Notes: generated from the sequence alone by a model not told the origin. Shown: positions 1 to 5,416, counted from the stretch's first letter. The stretch: 7,127 nucleotides of DNA from Candidatus Bathyarchaeota archaeon (GCA_026015225.1 JAOZGV010000046.1:1-7127); one strand, 5' to 3'. Translations and numbers: made by a program.

Positions 1-297
1 TGTATGAGTGATCGTGGGTGGGTACTGAGCATAAGTAATCAGCCATGCAAAACTAGCGACTATAAGGCCAGCTAAAAAAATTACAGCAAATAATTTCCAC
101 AAATTTGATCGTACCGGTGGAAAGAACGCTCGTGGAAATAATGAGCCTCTAGATAGTCTTGAAGTTGGAGGTCGACTAATTGGTTGTTGAACTTTTGCAG
201 GACCTAAAGCCTTTTGAGGAAGTTGGGTAGTACAACCTGTACAAAAATCAGCATTATCTATATTAGGAGCCCCACATTCGGAGCAAATTTTAACCAT
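1..297 (-). CDS. Zinc-ribbon membrane protein, N-terminal part (cut by the window edge)
   Basis: Ninety-nine codons are visible from an ATG at 297 down to the left edge, with no stop, so the C-terminus is missing. The protein opens MVKICSECGAPN and carries a short zinc ribbon with Cys5, Cys8, Cys19 and Cys22 (CxxC, ten residues, CxxC). A Pro/Arg/Ser-rich linker (about 25-65) follows, then one hydrophobic helix (about 66-90) that should cross the membrane, leaving the ribbon cytosolic. The rest would lie outside or contain further helices. A GGAG about nine bases upstream supports the start. The first 22 residues closely match those of the next gene upstream on the same strand, which suggests a tandem duplication. 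Such proteins are common in archaea and their function is generally unknown; I do not assign one. Confidence 0.8.
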   Translation of the reverse strand, partial: MVKICSECGAPNIDNADFCTGCTTQLPQKALGPAKVQQPISRPPTSRLSRGSLFPRAFFPPVRSNLWKLFAVIFLAGLIVASFAWLITYAQYPPTITHT

Positions 298-337
298 TCT
301 CTTTTCTCCAATCTAAATTCTACATTTATTTCTTAAT

Positions 338-346
338 AAATAAATC
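338..346 (-). promoter_or_regulatory. Possible TATA box for the truncated zinc-ribbon gene
   Basis: Read on the minus strand, TTTATTTAT lies about 45 bases upstream of the ATG at 297. Archaeal transcription usually starts about 25 bases after the TATA centre, which would give a short leader containing the GGAG ribosome site. In sequence this AT-rich the call is tentative. The 147-base gap to the upstream gene and the T-run ending that gene favour a separate promoter. Confidence 0.3.
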
Positions 347-420
347 CTATCTTAATCTTTATCGGGCATTTATCTAAGATATGGGTGTCTAGTTGTTCTA
401 ACATGATTTGAATTGAAATA

Positions 421-433
421 AAAGAAAAAAAAA
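421..433 (-). terminator. Oligo-T terminator after the 277-residue zinc-ribbon gene
   Basis: Read on the minus strand, the DNA about 11 bases after the TAG stop is nine T, one C and three T. Archaeal RNA polymerase commonly terminates at such oligo-T runs without a hairpin. The position directly behind the stop and the absence of another gene start here make this a reasonable terminator. It would separate the two tandem zinc-ribbon genes transcriptionally. Confidence 0.5.
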
Positions 434-444
434 GGAGGTTTAAA

Positions 445-1278
445 CTACTTAGAGAGTATGCCTAGTAGACCGCCAATTAAACCTAGGACCAGGGCAATAA
501 TTCCTATCGCTATGCCTGCATATACCCATAATACGGGTACAACTATCAGGACAGCCAAATATATATTGGCTAATGCGAAGACAAATACCAATATTCCACC
601 TAAAGTAGAATATCCTTGCCATATCAGGAATGCGCCTAGAATAATAACCAAACCTAGGAGTATACCGATGCCAAGAGGAGCCATCCAGTAATTGGCTAAC
701 CACGCTGGTACTAGTGCTAAATTAGCAAACAGAATTGCCGTAGCAGCGGCGCCTGCTATTATTGTTACTATTCCAGCAATTAATGATAGAATGAATCCCC
801 AAACTGATCTTGGCCTTGGTGGAATAGCTGGACCAGGTACAGGTGCGGGCATTGGACCTCCCATCATTGGACCTCCTAACATTGGAGGGCCTGGTGGAAA
901 GGGTGGCGGACCCATGGGGGCTGGTGGGAATGCAGGTGCCGGAGGCGCAACCATAGGAGATATTGTTGGATAACATTGTGGACATATAATGAGGTCCCCA
1001 TAGTAGTTTGCGCATTCACGACCTATTGGGCGACCACATCGACTACAGATATAAGTTGCTGGAAGAGTGGGGTGATAGTAGCACATGCCGGGGGGCGGAA
1101 CTCTAATTGGAGCTGCCGTAGGCGTAGGTGCCATAGCTCCTGGTCTTACAACCCTAACAGAAGGTACAGGTTTTACTGTAGGTGCAGCGGTCGGTGCAGC
1201 GAATGATGTACCACAACTTGAACAAAAAGTAGCATCATCTCTATTTGTTGCTCCACATTGAGAGCAAGTTTTGACCAT
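445..1278 (-). CDS. Zinc-ribbon / B-box-like, Pro-Gly-rich multi-helix membrane protein
   Basis: This is a complete 277-residue protein. Residues 5-22 form a zinc ribbon (Cys5, Cys8, Cys19, Cys22). After an Ala/Pro/Thr linker, residues 66-102 hold a second cysteine/histidine module: Cys66-x2-His69, Cys78-x2-Cys81, Cys89, Cys99-x2-Cys102. It resembles the B-box-type zinc fingers seen in prokaryotic membrane proteins. Residues 110-158 are almost entirely Pro, Gly, Met and Ala. The C-terminal 120 residues are strongly hydrophobic and fit about four membrane helices (roughly 158-188, 198-220, 225-242, 244-274). The start is well supported: GGAGG sits at 1286-1290, seven bases before the ATG. The gene looks less AT-rich than its neighbours, largely from Pro/Gly codons. 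Two metal-binding modules on a flexible arm suggest a membrane-anchored scaffold or sensor, but the function is not known. It lies upstream of a shorter paralogue on the same strand. Confidence 0.88.
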   Translation of the reverse strand: MVKTCSQCGATNRDDATFCSSCGTSFAAPTAAPTVKPVPSVRVVRPGAMAPTPTAAPIRVPPPGMCYYHPTLPATYICSRCGRPIGRECANYYGDLIICPQCYPTISPMVAPPAPAFPPAPMGPPPFPPGPPMLGGPMMGGPMPAPVPGPAIPPRPRSVWGFILSLIAGIVTIIAGAAATAILFANLALVPAWLANYWMAPLGIGILLGLVIILGAFLIWQGYSTLGGILVFVFALANIYLAVLIVVPVLWVYAGIAIGIIALVLGLIGGLLGILSK

Positions 1279-1350
1279 TATTTTTCCTCCTAATCACATT
1301 GTCTTTATTTCTTTAAGTTATGATCCTTGTACTCTTAAGCCTTTTCCTAA

Positions 1351-1358
1351 TATATTTT
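1351..1358 (-). promoter_or_regulatory. Possible TATA box for the 277-residue zinc-ribbon gene
   Basis: The minus strand reads AAAATATA about 75 bases upstream of the ATG at 1278. A transcript starting near 1325-1330 would have a leader of about 50 bases ending in the strong GGAGG site. It sits in a 253-base divergent region shared with the decarboxylase gene. Confidence 0.35.
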
Positions 1359-1378
1359 TTGGGAAAAAAATAAACACA

Positions 1379-1388
1379 TATATAAATT
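1379..1388 (+). promoter_or_regulatory. TATA-box candidate facing pdaD
   Basis: TATATAAATT on the plus strand is a close match to the archaeal TATA consensus. Its distance to the pdaD start (about 145 bases) would imply a leader of roughly 120 bases. A weaker tract near 1440-1450 and the T7/A8 run at 1464-1478 are nearer alternatives, so which box drives pdaD is unclear. Confidence 0.35.
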
Positions 1389-1531
1389 TAGAGGTTGTGC
1401 ATCGTTGATGTAAAAGAGGAGTGAATAAATCTAAATAAGATTAAATAAAAGCTATTCAGTCTATTTTTTTAAAAAAAATATCTCAAGATTTTTATTGAAT
1501 GAGAGATTCAAAGTAAAATTATTTTAAAATA

Positions 1532-2116
1532 ATGGAGAAAAACAAAATGATGCCAAAGTTCTTGTTTTTAACACGTGGGATTGGCAAACATAAAGAAATT
1601 TTGCAGTCGTATGAGTTGGCATTAAGAAACGCTGGAATTCAATATTGCAATTTGGTAAATGTCTCCAGTATAATACCTCCGGGTTGTAAAATCATTCCAA
1701 AAGAAAAAGGTCTAAAAATGCTAAAACCTGGAGAGATTACTTTTTCAGTTATCGCAAGGAATTCAACTAATGAACCGAACAGATTAATTGTTGCATCGAT
1801 TGGAGTAGCTGTTCCAAACGATAAAAAGAAATATGGTTACCTTTCGGAACATCATTCATTTGGTCAGATAGGCTTATTTGCGGGGAATTATGCTGAGGAT
1901 TTGGCAGCAACAATGCTCGCTACAACTATGGGAATTCATTTTGATCCAGAGGCTGCCTGGGATGAGAGAAAAAAACTTTTTAGAACGACTGGAATGATTA
2001 TAAAAACGACAAACACAACACAATCAGCAAAAGGTGACAAAAAAGGATTATGGACTACTGTAATCGCCGCCGCGGTTTTTATATTGCACAGTCAAATTCA
2101 AACCTTTAGTAACTAG
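1532..2116 (+). CDS. pdaD: Pyruvoyl-dependent arginine decarboxylase
   Basis: This enzyme converts L-arginine to agmatine and CO2, the first step of archaeal polyamine synthesis, using a pyruvoyl group instead of pyridoxal phosphate. The proenzyme cuts itself between two serines; here NVSSIIPPG places the cut at Ser45-Ser46, giving a beta chain of about 45 residues and an alpha chain of about 149 with pyruvate from Ser46. Family landmarks are TRGIGKHK (14-21), the NVSSI cleavage site, YLSEHHSFGQ (103-112, where Glu106 is a candidate catalytic acid), DPEAAWDER and the C-terminal TQSAKGDKKGLWTTV. Length (194) fits the longer archaeal/bacterial subgroup; the Methanocaldococcus type is shorter. 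The first ATG has no ribosome site before it, but a GGAG inside its first codons (1534-1537) lies nine bases before Met6 (1547), so the true start may be 1547. The gene converges on the transporter 14 bases downstream, with no oligo-T run between them. Confidence 0.95.
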   Translation: MEKNKMMPKFLFLTRGIGKHKEILQSYELALRNAGIQYCNLVNVSSIIPPGCKIIPKEKGLKMLKPGEITFSVIARNSTNEPNRLIVASIGVAVPNDKKKYGYLSEHHSFGQIGLFAGNYAEDLAATMLATTMGIHFDPEAAWDERKKLFRTTGMIIKTTNTTQSAKGDKKGLWTTVIAAAVFILHSQIQTFSN

Positions 2117-2130
2117 CTTAATTAGATTGA

Positions 2131-3051
2131 CTAAAGAACAAAAGAGAGTTTATAGATGCCGATTAATATTAGAATAGCCCCAACCATTCTTATTGTATAT
2201 ACCCTACCACTTTGATTCTCCAGTTCGAATCCTGATTTTGTCTTCGAAAGTAAATAACCGATTATAACTGCGAAAAGCCCTGTTGAGGCCATTAATCCTT
2301 CTGTTATTTGGACTGAAATGCCTAAAGCATAAAACAATAAAATATAGCCAAAATACTGAATTAATACTCCTATGATTAGGATCCCAATAGCTCCTTTCCA
2401 ATCTTCGAGAAGGCTTTTTTGTTCTTTTTTATGAAATATAATAGGCATTAATGCTAATAATACACCAAACCATGCAAATTCACGCCAGATAAGAAAGTTA
2501 AAATTGGAGACTATTGCCATAGCAGGTTTTACTGCAACATTACCGGCAGCATAAAGAAAAGCAACTGTTAAAAATATCCAAAGAGCTTTATTTTTCGGCG
2601 ATAAAATTTGTTTAATTTCAGTATTTTTATTCCATGATGTCATAATTGCTCCAAACATCGTAATTAAGATCCATAGTATAACGCTTGAGCCATAGAACTC
2701 CTCAAGAAAAATATAACTTAGAGGAACAACAAAGATTGCTTTAACACCAATTATTGGAGTGGCAGTTGAAGCGTCATATTTTGTCAATCCATAATACATA
2801 AGTAAATAAGCCAAGATAGAAGTCCCTCCAGATATTATCGCATAAGGGATTATTTCTAATGGTGGAAAGAATACCTCTTTTGGGACTATTATGAATGATA
2901 AAATTGGATATAGAGTTACTAATAGCAGACCCTGTAGATAAGCAAAAGAGATATAACTTTTCATCTTTTTAGAAATTATATATTTAGCTACAAAAGTAAA
3001 AATAGACCAAAAAAAGGATGAAATTATTGCATAGGTAACGAATAGCTCCAA
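2131..3051 (-). CDS. EamA/DMT-family membrane transporter
   Basis: This 306-residue protein shows about ten hydrophobic helices arranged as two repeats of five (about 3-138 and 155-304), the usual layout of the drug/metabolite transporter superfamily. Each repeat ends in the characteristic pattern: YYGLTKYDASTATPIIG into a helix ending FLEE (86-118), and FYALGISVQITEGLMA (240-255) into the next helix. A charged loop (140-155) joins the halves. The start is TTG at 3051: AAGGAG lies at 3061-3066, nine bases upstream, and no upstream ATG competes. Family members export amino acids, metabolites or drugs; the substrate cannot be read from the sequence. Closeness to the arginine decarboxylase is convergent and does not by itself imply agmatine or polyamine transport. 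The gene is divergent from the HEVGH protein gene, with 142 bases between their starts. Confidence 0.9.
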   Translation of the reverse strand: MELFVTYAIISSFFWSIFTFVAKYIISKKMKSYISFAYLQGLLLVTLYPILSFIIVPKEVFFPPLEIIPYAIISGGTSILAYLLMYYGLTKYDASTATPIIGVKAIFVVPLSYIFLEEFYGSSVILWILITMFGAIMTSWNKNTEIKQILSPKNKALWIFLTVAFLYAAGNVAVKPAMAIVSNFNFLIWREFAWFGVLLALMPIIFHKKEQKSLLEDWKGAIGILIIGVLIQYFGYILLFYALGISVQITEGLMASTGLFAVIIGYLLSKTKSGFELENQSGRVYTIRMVGAILILIGIYKLSFVL

Positions 3052-3074
3052 TCGTAAATACTCCTTATGTAGAT

Positions 3075-3106
3075 TCTAGCAGTAAGCACCCATCATCCTT
3101 GCTAGA
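3075..3106. repeat. Inverted repeat in the transporter promoter (possible operator)
   Basis: TCTAGCA at 3075-3081 is repeated inverted as TGCTAGA at 3100-3106, with 18 bases between. The right arm abuts the minus-strand TATA-like tract at 3105-3112, and the pair covers where the transporter transcript should start. This geometry fits a binding site for a dimeric repressor. A seven-base arm can occur by chance, so it is a suggestion only. Confidence 0.35.
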
Positions 3107-3112
3107 TTTAAA
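3105..3112 (-). promoter_or_regulatory. TATA-box candidate for the EamA transporter
   Basis: The minus strand reads TTTAAATC about 55-60 bases before the TTG start. Initiation about 25 bases downstream would give a short leader that includes the AAGGAG ribosome site at 3061-3066. Confidence 0.35.
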
Positions 3113-3160
3113 GCTTATCTTGGAAAATGAGTAAAATCACTTTGAAAAAATTGAAATGAG

Positions 3161-3168
3161 TTATTTAT
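3161..3168 (+). promoter_or_regulatory. TATA-box candidate for the HEVGH protein gene
   Basis: TTATTTAT lies about 29 bases upstream of the ATG at 3194. Initiation at the normal archaeal distance would fall at or next to the ATG, predicting a leaderless message. That agrees with the lack of a well-spaced ribosome site: the nearest GGAG, at 3176-3179, is about 14 bases away. Confidence 0.4.
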
Positions 3169-3193
3169 CATACTTGGAGACGAATTTATAGAA

Positions 3194-4036
3194 ATGGTTA
3201 GGATAATCACCTATAAATTTGGAGAAATCTCAATTCAAATTGAGAATGAGATTAATCAATTGATAAAAAATAGCTATGAAAAACTAAAACCTCATGATGT
3301 ACAACTTCTAGACCTTATATTATTTGAAAATTCTTCAGATATGGAATGCTTTTTTTATCAAGAACGAAAAACATTGGGGATCATTTCTGAAGATCTAGGA
3401 GATTTATTCTATGCTACTCATGATGCTTGGAGGGGTACGCCTAGAATATCAATTTGTTTAGAAAGAATGAAAAAGTTACCAAGAATTATGCAAATTGCAG
3501 CTTTAAGGCATGAAGTAGGACATTCTATATTACATGGTTCAATAGAATATTATATCTTCCCTATTCCAGATATCCTCACTAAAATTTTAAAAGAAAATAA
3601 ACTCCCAAAGGATTATTTAACAAATCTTGCATACCTTATATCCATAGCCGTAAAGGATTTTGAAGTCACAAAATTACTGTGTAATAGAGGTTATATAAAA
3701 GGCCAAATTAAATATGCTGAATATTTATTAAGGACTTCAAGTGAGGACTTGACAGCATGGGAACTTGCCAAATCTAATACTTATGCTATAGCGATATGTC
3801 TTGCAGGAAGATTAAAAGATATAGCTTGTTTAATTGCTTTATATCCTGTTCTAGATAACGAATCCATAATAAAAATTGTTGGAAAGGAATTATCCTATCT
3901 TCCTAAACAAATCCTAGAAAGATTTATGAAGCTGGTATTTAGACTTCCAGAGATCTTGAATAATGATACTCTTGAGAATTTTAATATCCTAATAGAAGCA
4001 TTTATCAGATATTTGTTTGTCTCTTTCGTTAACTAG
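3194..4036 (+). CDS. Putative zincin-type metalloprotease, unknown family
   Basis: This 280-residue protein has the zinc-protease signature HEVGH at 106-110 (His106, Glu107, His110), followed by SILHG, so the segment reads HEVGHSILHG. This resembles the active-site helix of small ImmA/IrrE-like and related peptidases (HELGHxxLH). A plausible third zinc ligand is Glu157 in AVKDFEVTKLL, 47 residues later, as in gluzincins. The N-terminal 100 residues are mixed, with a KPHDVQLLDLILFE segment. The C-terminal half (about 165-280) looks helical and lacks known motifs. No signal peptide or clear membrane anchor is visible, so it is probably cytosolic. The ATG at 3194 fits a leaderless transcript. 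I do not recognise the family, and protease activity is inferred from the motif alone. It is divergent from the EamA transporter and converges on the small membrane protein. Confidence 0.8.
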   Translation: MVRIITYKFGEISIQIENEINQLIKNSYEKLKPHDVQLLDLILFENSSDMECFFYQERKTLGIISEDLGDLFYATHDAWRGTPRISICLERMKKLPRIMQIAALRHEVGHSILHGSIEYYIFPIPDILTKILKENKLPKDYLTNLAYLISIAVKDFEVTKLLCNRGYIKGQIKYAEYLLRTSSEDLTAWELAKSNTYAIAICLAGRLKDIACLIALYPVLDNESIIKIVGKELSYLPKQILERFMKLVFRLPEILNNDTLENFNILIEAFIRYLFVSFVN

Positions 4037-4042
4037 AAAGAG
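4021..4042. repeat. Hairpin over the stop codon between two convergent genes
   Basis: CTCTTTC (4021-4027) and GAAAGAG (4036-4042) form a perfect seven-base stem with an eight-base loop. The right arm begins at the last base of the TAG stop codon (4034-4036). It lies between two convergent genes and could help end or protect transcripts from either side. No T-run follows on either strand, so it is not called a terminator. Confidence 0.4.
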
Positions 4043-4072
4043 TAATTATGCTCGAAGGTTAAATTTTCAGAG

Positions 4073-4312
4073 TTAGCTAAAATAACGACTTAAAAAATAA
4101 AATAAAATTGAAAACACTGATATCACTATCAGGAGAGGCGAAGTTATAAAAATAAAATTATCGTTACGATAGACATAGACTAAAATGGGATGGGCTTTCT
4201 CAATGGCTGGAATGATTCGAGCTAAATAGGGAAATAGAATAAGTAACCCTCCTAATATTATCATAATCAAGCCAATCCAACTGATAGAACGGCTCATATA
4301 ATCGTTCGACAT
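4073..4312 (-). CDS. Small two-helix membrane protein, hypothetical
   Basis: This protein of 79 residues (80 if the preceding TTG at 4315 is used) has two hydrophobic helices, about 11-32 (ISWIGLIMIILGGLLILFPYL) and 52-75. A short polar, charged stretch (ARIIPAIEKAHP and a YRND turn) separates them. TTG and ATG codons are adjacent at the start. The GAGG at 4319-4322 is six bases before the ATG but only three before the TTG, so 4312 is the better start. A good TATA-like tract lies upstream. Two helices and little else give no functional clue. It converges on the HEVGH protein gene with 36 bases between stops, and shares no operon. Confidence 0.7.
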   Translation of the reverse strand: MSNDYMSRSISWIGLIMIILGGLLILFPYLARIIPAIEKAHPILVYVYRNDNFIFITSPLLIVISVFSILFYFLSRYFS

Positions 4313-4365
4313 CAAGATCCTCTCATTCTTATACTTAACAAGAATTTTCTTCTTATTTCAGTACG

Positions 4366-4377
4366 ATATTTTATAAT
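4366..4377 (-). promoter_or_regulatory. TATA box for the small membrane protein
   Basis: The minus strand reads ATTATAAAATAT about 55-65 bases upstream of the ATG at 4312. Initiation near 4343 would give a leader of about 30 bases holding the GAGG site. The match to the archaeal TATA consensus is good. Confidence 0.45.
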
Positions 4378-4420
4378 ATATCTAAGAATAAAATATTTAT
4401 TCAGACAGAACAACCAAATC

Positions 4421-4429
4421 TATAAATAT
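4421..4429 (+). promoter_or_regulatory. TATA box facing the cupin gene, with a long leader
   Basis: TATAAATAT is a strong plus-strand TATA match inside the 296-base gap between the small membrane gene and the cupin. Initiation about 25 bases on (near 4447) would leave a leader of about 160 bases carrying the GGATACG hairpin and the GC tract described separately. A GTGATGA at 4443-4449 resembles a C box, but no CTGA follows nearby, so no small RNA is called. The rest of the gap is AT-rich, without an open frame of note. Confidence 0.4.
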
Positions 4430-4509
4430 CCTAGCGCGGCCTGTGATGAGAAACATCTAATATACTTATTAAGCAATTTCTTTGTACTGGAAATCATTAT
4501 CTATACAAA

Positions 4510-4549
4510 GGATACGGGGAAGGTAAGTCAGAAGCGCGCGCGCGTATCC
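4510..4549 (+). repeat. Inverted repeat with (GC)5 tract in the cupin leader
   Basis: GGATACG at 4510-4516 pairs with CGTATCC at 4543-4549, a seven-base stem enclosing 26 bases. The 3' side of the loop is the alternating tract GCGCGCGCGCG (4534-4544), which stands out in AT-rich DNA. In RNA this could be a leader hairpin 60 bases before the cupin start. In DNA the alternating GC could adopt unusual structure or bind a protein. A second (GC)5 tract occurs at 6163-6172. Confidence 0.5.
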
Positions 4550-4608
4550 AAATACAAAACTTTCATATCTAATATTAAAAATTATGAAATCCAATAGAGG
4601 TTATAAAA

Positions 4609-5004
4609 ATGAGTGAGAAGAAATATGTCTTTAAGCCAGAAGACTATGTTGATGCACCAATTCCAGAAATGGGAAAGTTTACCAGAAAGATGATAATAGA
4701 TTCTAGCACAGTTGGGGCTAAAGAACTAACCCTTCTTTATGGTAAGTATGATGCTAAGGCTACTGGAAGGGATTATGAGAAGAAATGCTCACATCCCAAT
4801 GCTGAAGAGATTCTATACATTACTGGTGGGAAAGGCTACGTAGGTATAGGTGATAAGGAGTTCTTAGTTGAAGAAGGGGATACGATTTGGGTTCCCAAGA
4901 ATGCCATTCATTGGCTCTATAATCCTTTTGACGAACCGTTTGAGATGCTTTGTGTCTACTCAAAAGCTTCGTTAAAAGAAACTGGCCTTGTAGTTCATGA
5001 ATAG
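4609..5004 (+). CDS. Single-domain cupin protein
   Basis: This 131-residue protein has one cupin (small beta-barrel) domain, about residues 35-118. Motif 1 is CSHPNAEEILYITGGKG: His62 and Glu66 or Glu67 are metal-ligand candidates, with Cys60 where many cupins have the first His of HxH. Motif 2 is GDTIWVPKNAIHWLYN (90-105), matching G-x5-P-x4-H-x3-N with His101 as the remaining ligand. The glycine usual after the proline is Asn98. The barrel could bind Fe, Mn, Ni or Zn; a stand-alone cupin may be an isomerase, dioxygenase or small-ligand binder, and the sequence does not decide which. The ATG follows AGAGG (4596-4600) at eight bases. It appears to be a single-gene unit with structured DNA on both sides. 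It has no signal peptide, so it should be cytosolic. Confidence 0.9.
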   Translation: MSEKKYVFKPEDYVDAPIPEMGKFTRKMIIDSSTVGAKELTLLYGKYDAKATGRDYEKKCSHPNAEEILYITGGKGYVGIGDKEFLVEEGDTIWVPKNAIHWLYNPFDEPFEMLCVYSKASLKETGLVVHE

Positions 5005-5176
5005 AGTGAACCGGTCAGTCTAATAAACGACTAAAAATTTCTTCTGATAGAATAACGGAAGCAGTAATAGAAAGTAAAAAAAGTGGAAAACAAGGCGGGT
5101 GTATATCTTGGTGCGCTACTTTTTCAAATACTTGTTACTACAAATTACTTTTACCACTTAGTCTAAAGAAGTGTGC

Positions 5177-5247
5177 AAGTAGGAGTAGTGAGTAGTAGAA
5201 AAGTAGTAGTAATAAGTAGTAGTATTAGTAAAAGTGTGTGTGGGTAT
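5177..5247 (+). repeat. AGT-unit degenerate microsatellite, C-free on the plus strand
   Basis: These 71 bases contain no C on the plus strand and consist largely of imperfect AGT/GTA units (GTAGTAG, AGTAGTAGT, ATAAGTAGTAGT), ending in a GTGTGTG run. The opposite strand is therefore free of G. One reading frame is full of TAG, and the others would give only Val or Ser runs, so it is probably not coding. It may have arisen by slippage, or it may be a low-structure stretch of a transcript. Confidence 0.6.
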
Positions 5248-5255
5248 CTTGATGC

Positions 5256-5275
5256 GGGCATCCAAATTTGGACCC
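5256..5275 (+). repeat. Inverted repeat with TCCAAATTTGGA core
   Basis: TCCAAATTTGGA (5261-5272) is a perfect 12-base palindrome. GGG (5256-5258) and CCC (5273-5275) flank it and can extend the pairing across a two-base bulge. Six A residues follow. It may be a hairpin at the end of a transcript or a protein-binding site. Confidence 0.45.
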
Positions 5276-5302
5276 AAAAAAGTAAGTATAGTTAGCTAAT
5301 AG

Positions 5303-5329
5303 TATTGGATGATTTAAAATAATCCAATA
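5303..5329. repeat. 27-base near-perfect palindrome (TATTGGAT / ATCCAATA arms)
   Basis: TATTGGAT at 5303-5310 is mirrored by ATCCAATA at 5322-5329. The inner bases also pair except for one position, giving 12 of 13 pairs around a central A. It lies about 140 bases before the K+ channel start and looks like an operator or cruciform-prone site; no regulator is encoded nearby. Confidence 0.5.
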
Positions 5330-5394
5330 AATGACGGATATATTTTATATTTTTTTAATAAATATCAAAGTATTTTTCAATAAATGCCATTAGT

Positions 5395-5416
5395 AAATTA
5401 TTTTTAAAAATAATTT
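5395..5416. repeat. 22-base perfect AT palindrome upstream of the K+ channel
   Basis: Eleven-base arms (AAATTATTTTT and its exact complement) meet at 5405/5406 without mismatch. All bases are A or T, so chance is more likely than for mixed sequence, but the length is notable. It lies about 53-74 bases before the channel start, just ahead of a TATA-like tract (TTAAATTTAAAATATG, about 5429-5445), where a regulator could act. Confidence 0.5.

Noticed and set aside
458..691. Plus-strand frame of 77 codons with AAAGGAGG upstream
   Set aside because: It lies wholly inside the better-supported minus-strand zinc-ribbon gene. The AGGAGG is about 18 bases from the ATG, too far, and is the complement of the oligo-T terminator zone. 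The product has no domain character.
692..1206. Plus-strand Gly/Pro-rich frames opposite the zinc-ribbon gene
   Set aside because: They mirror the Pro/Gly codons of the real gene, and no ribosome site or family motif is seen.
1464..1478. T7A8 run as terminator or promoter
   Set aside because: It could serve either role, but it is simple sequence between divergent promoters with no transcript to end on the plus strand.
2222..2232. tRNA T-loop-like AGTTCGAATCC
   Set aside because: It is inside the transporter gene, and no acceptor stem, anticodon arm or D arm fits around it.
1532..3051. Agmatine synthesis and export module (pdaD plus EamA transporter)
   Set aside because: The genes converge rather than share an operon, and the transporter sequence gives no substrate clue; adjacency alone is not enough.
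4443..4449. C-box-like GTGATGA suggesting a C/D guide RNA
   Set aside because: No CTGA D box follows within the usual 50-70 bases, and the TATA spacing would start the transcript after the box.
5099..5161. 20-codon hydrophobic frame from GTG
   Set aside because: It is very short, the possible AAGG is only three bases from the GTG, and its likeness to a second short frame comes from a 12-base DNA repeat.
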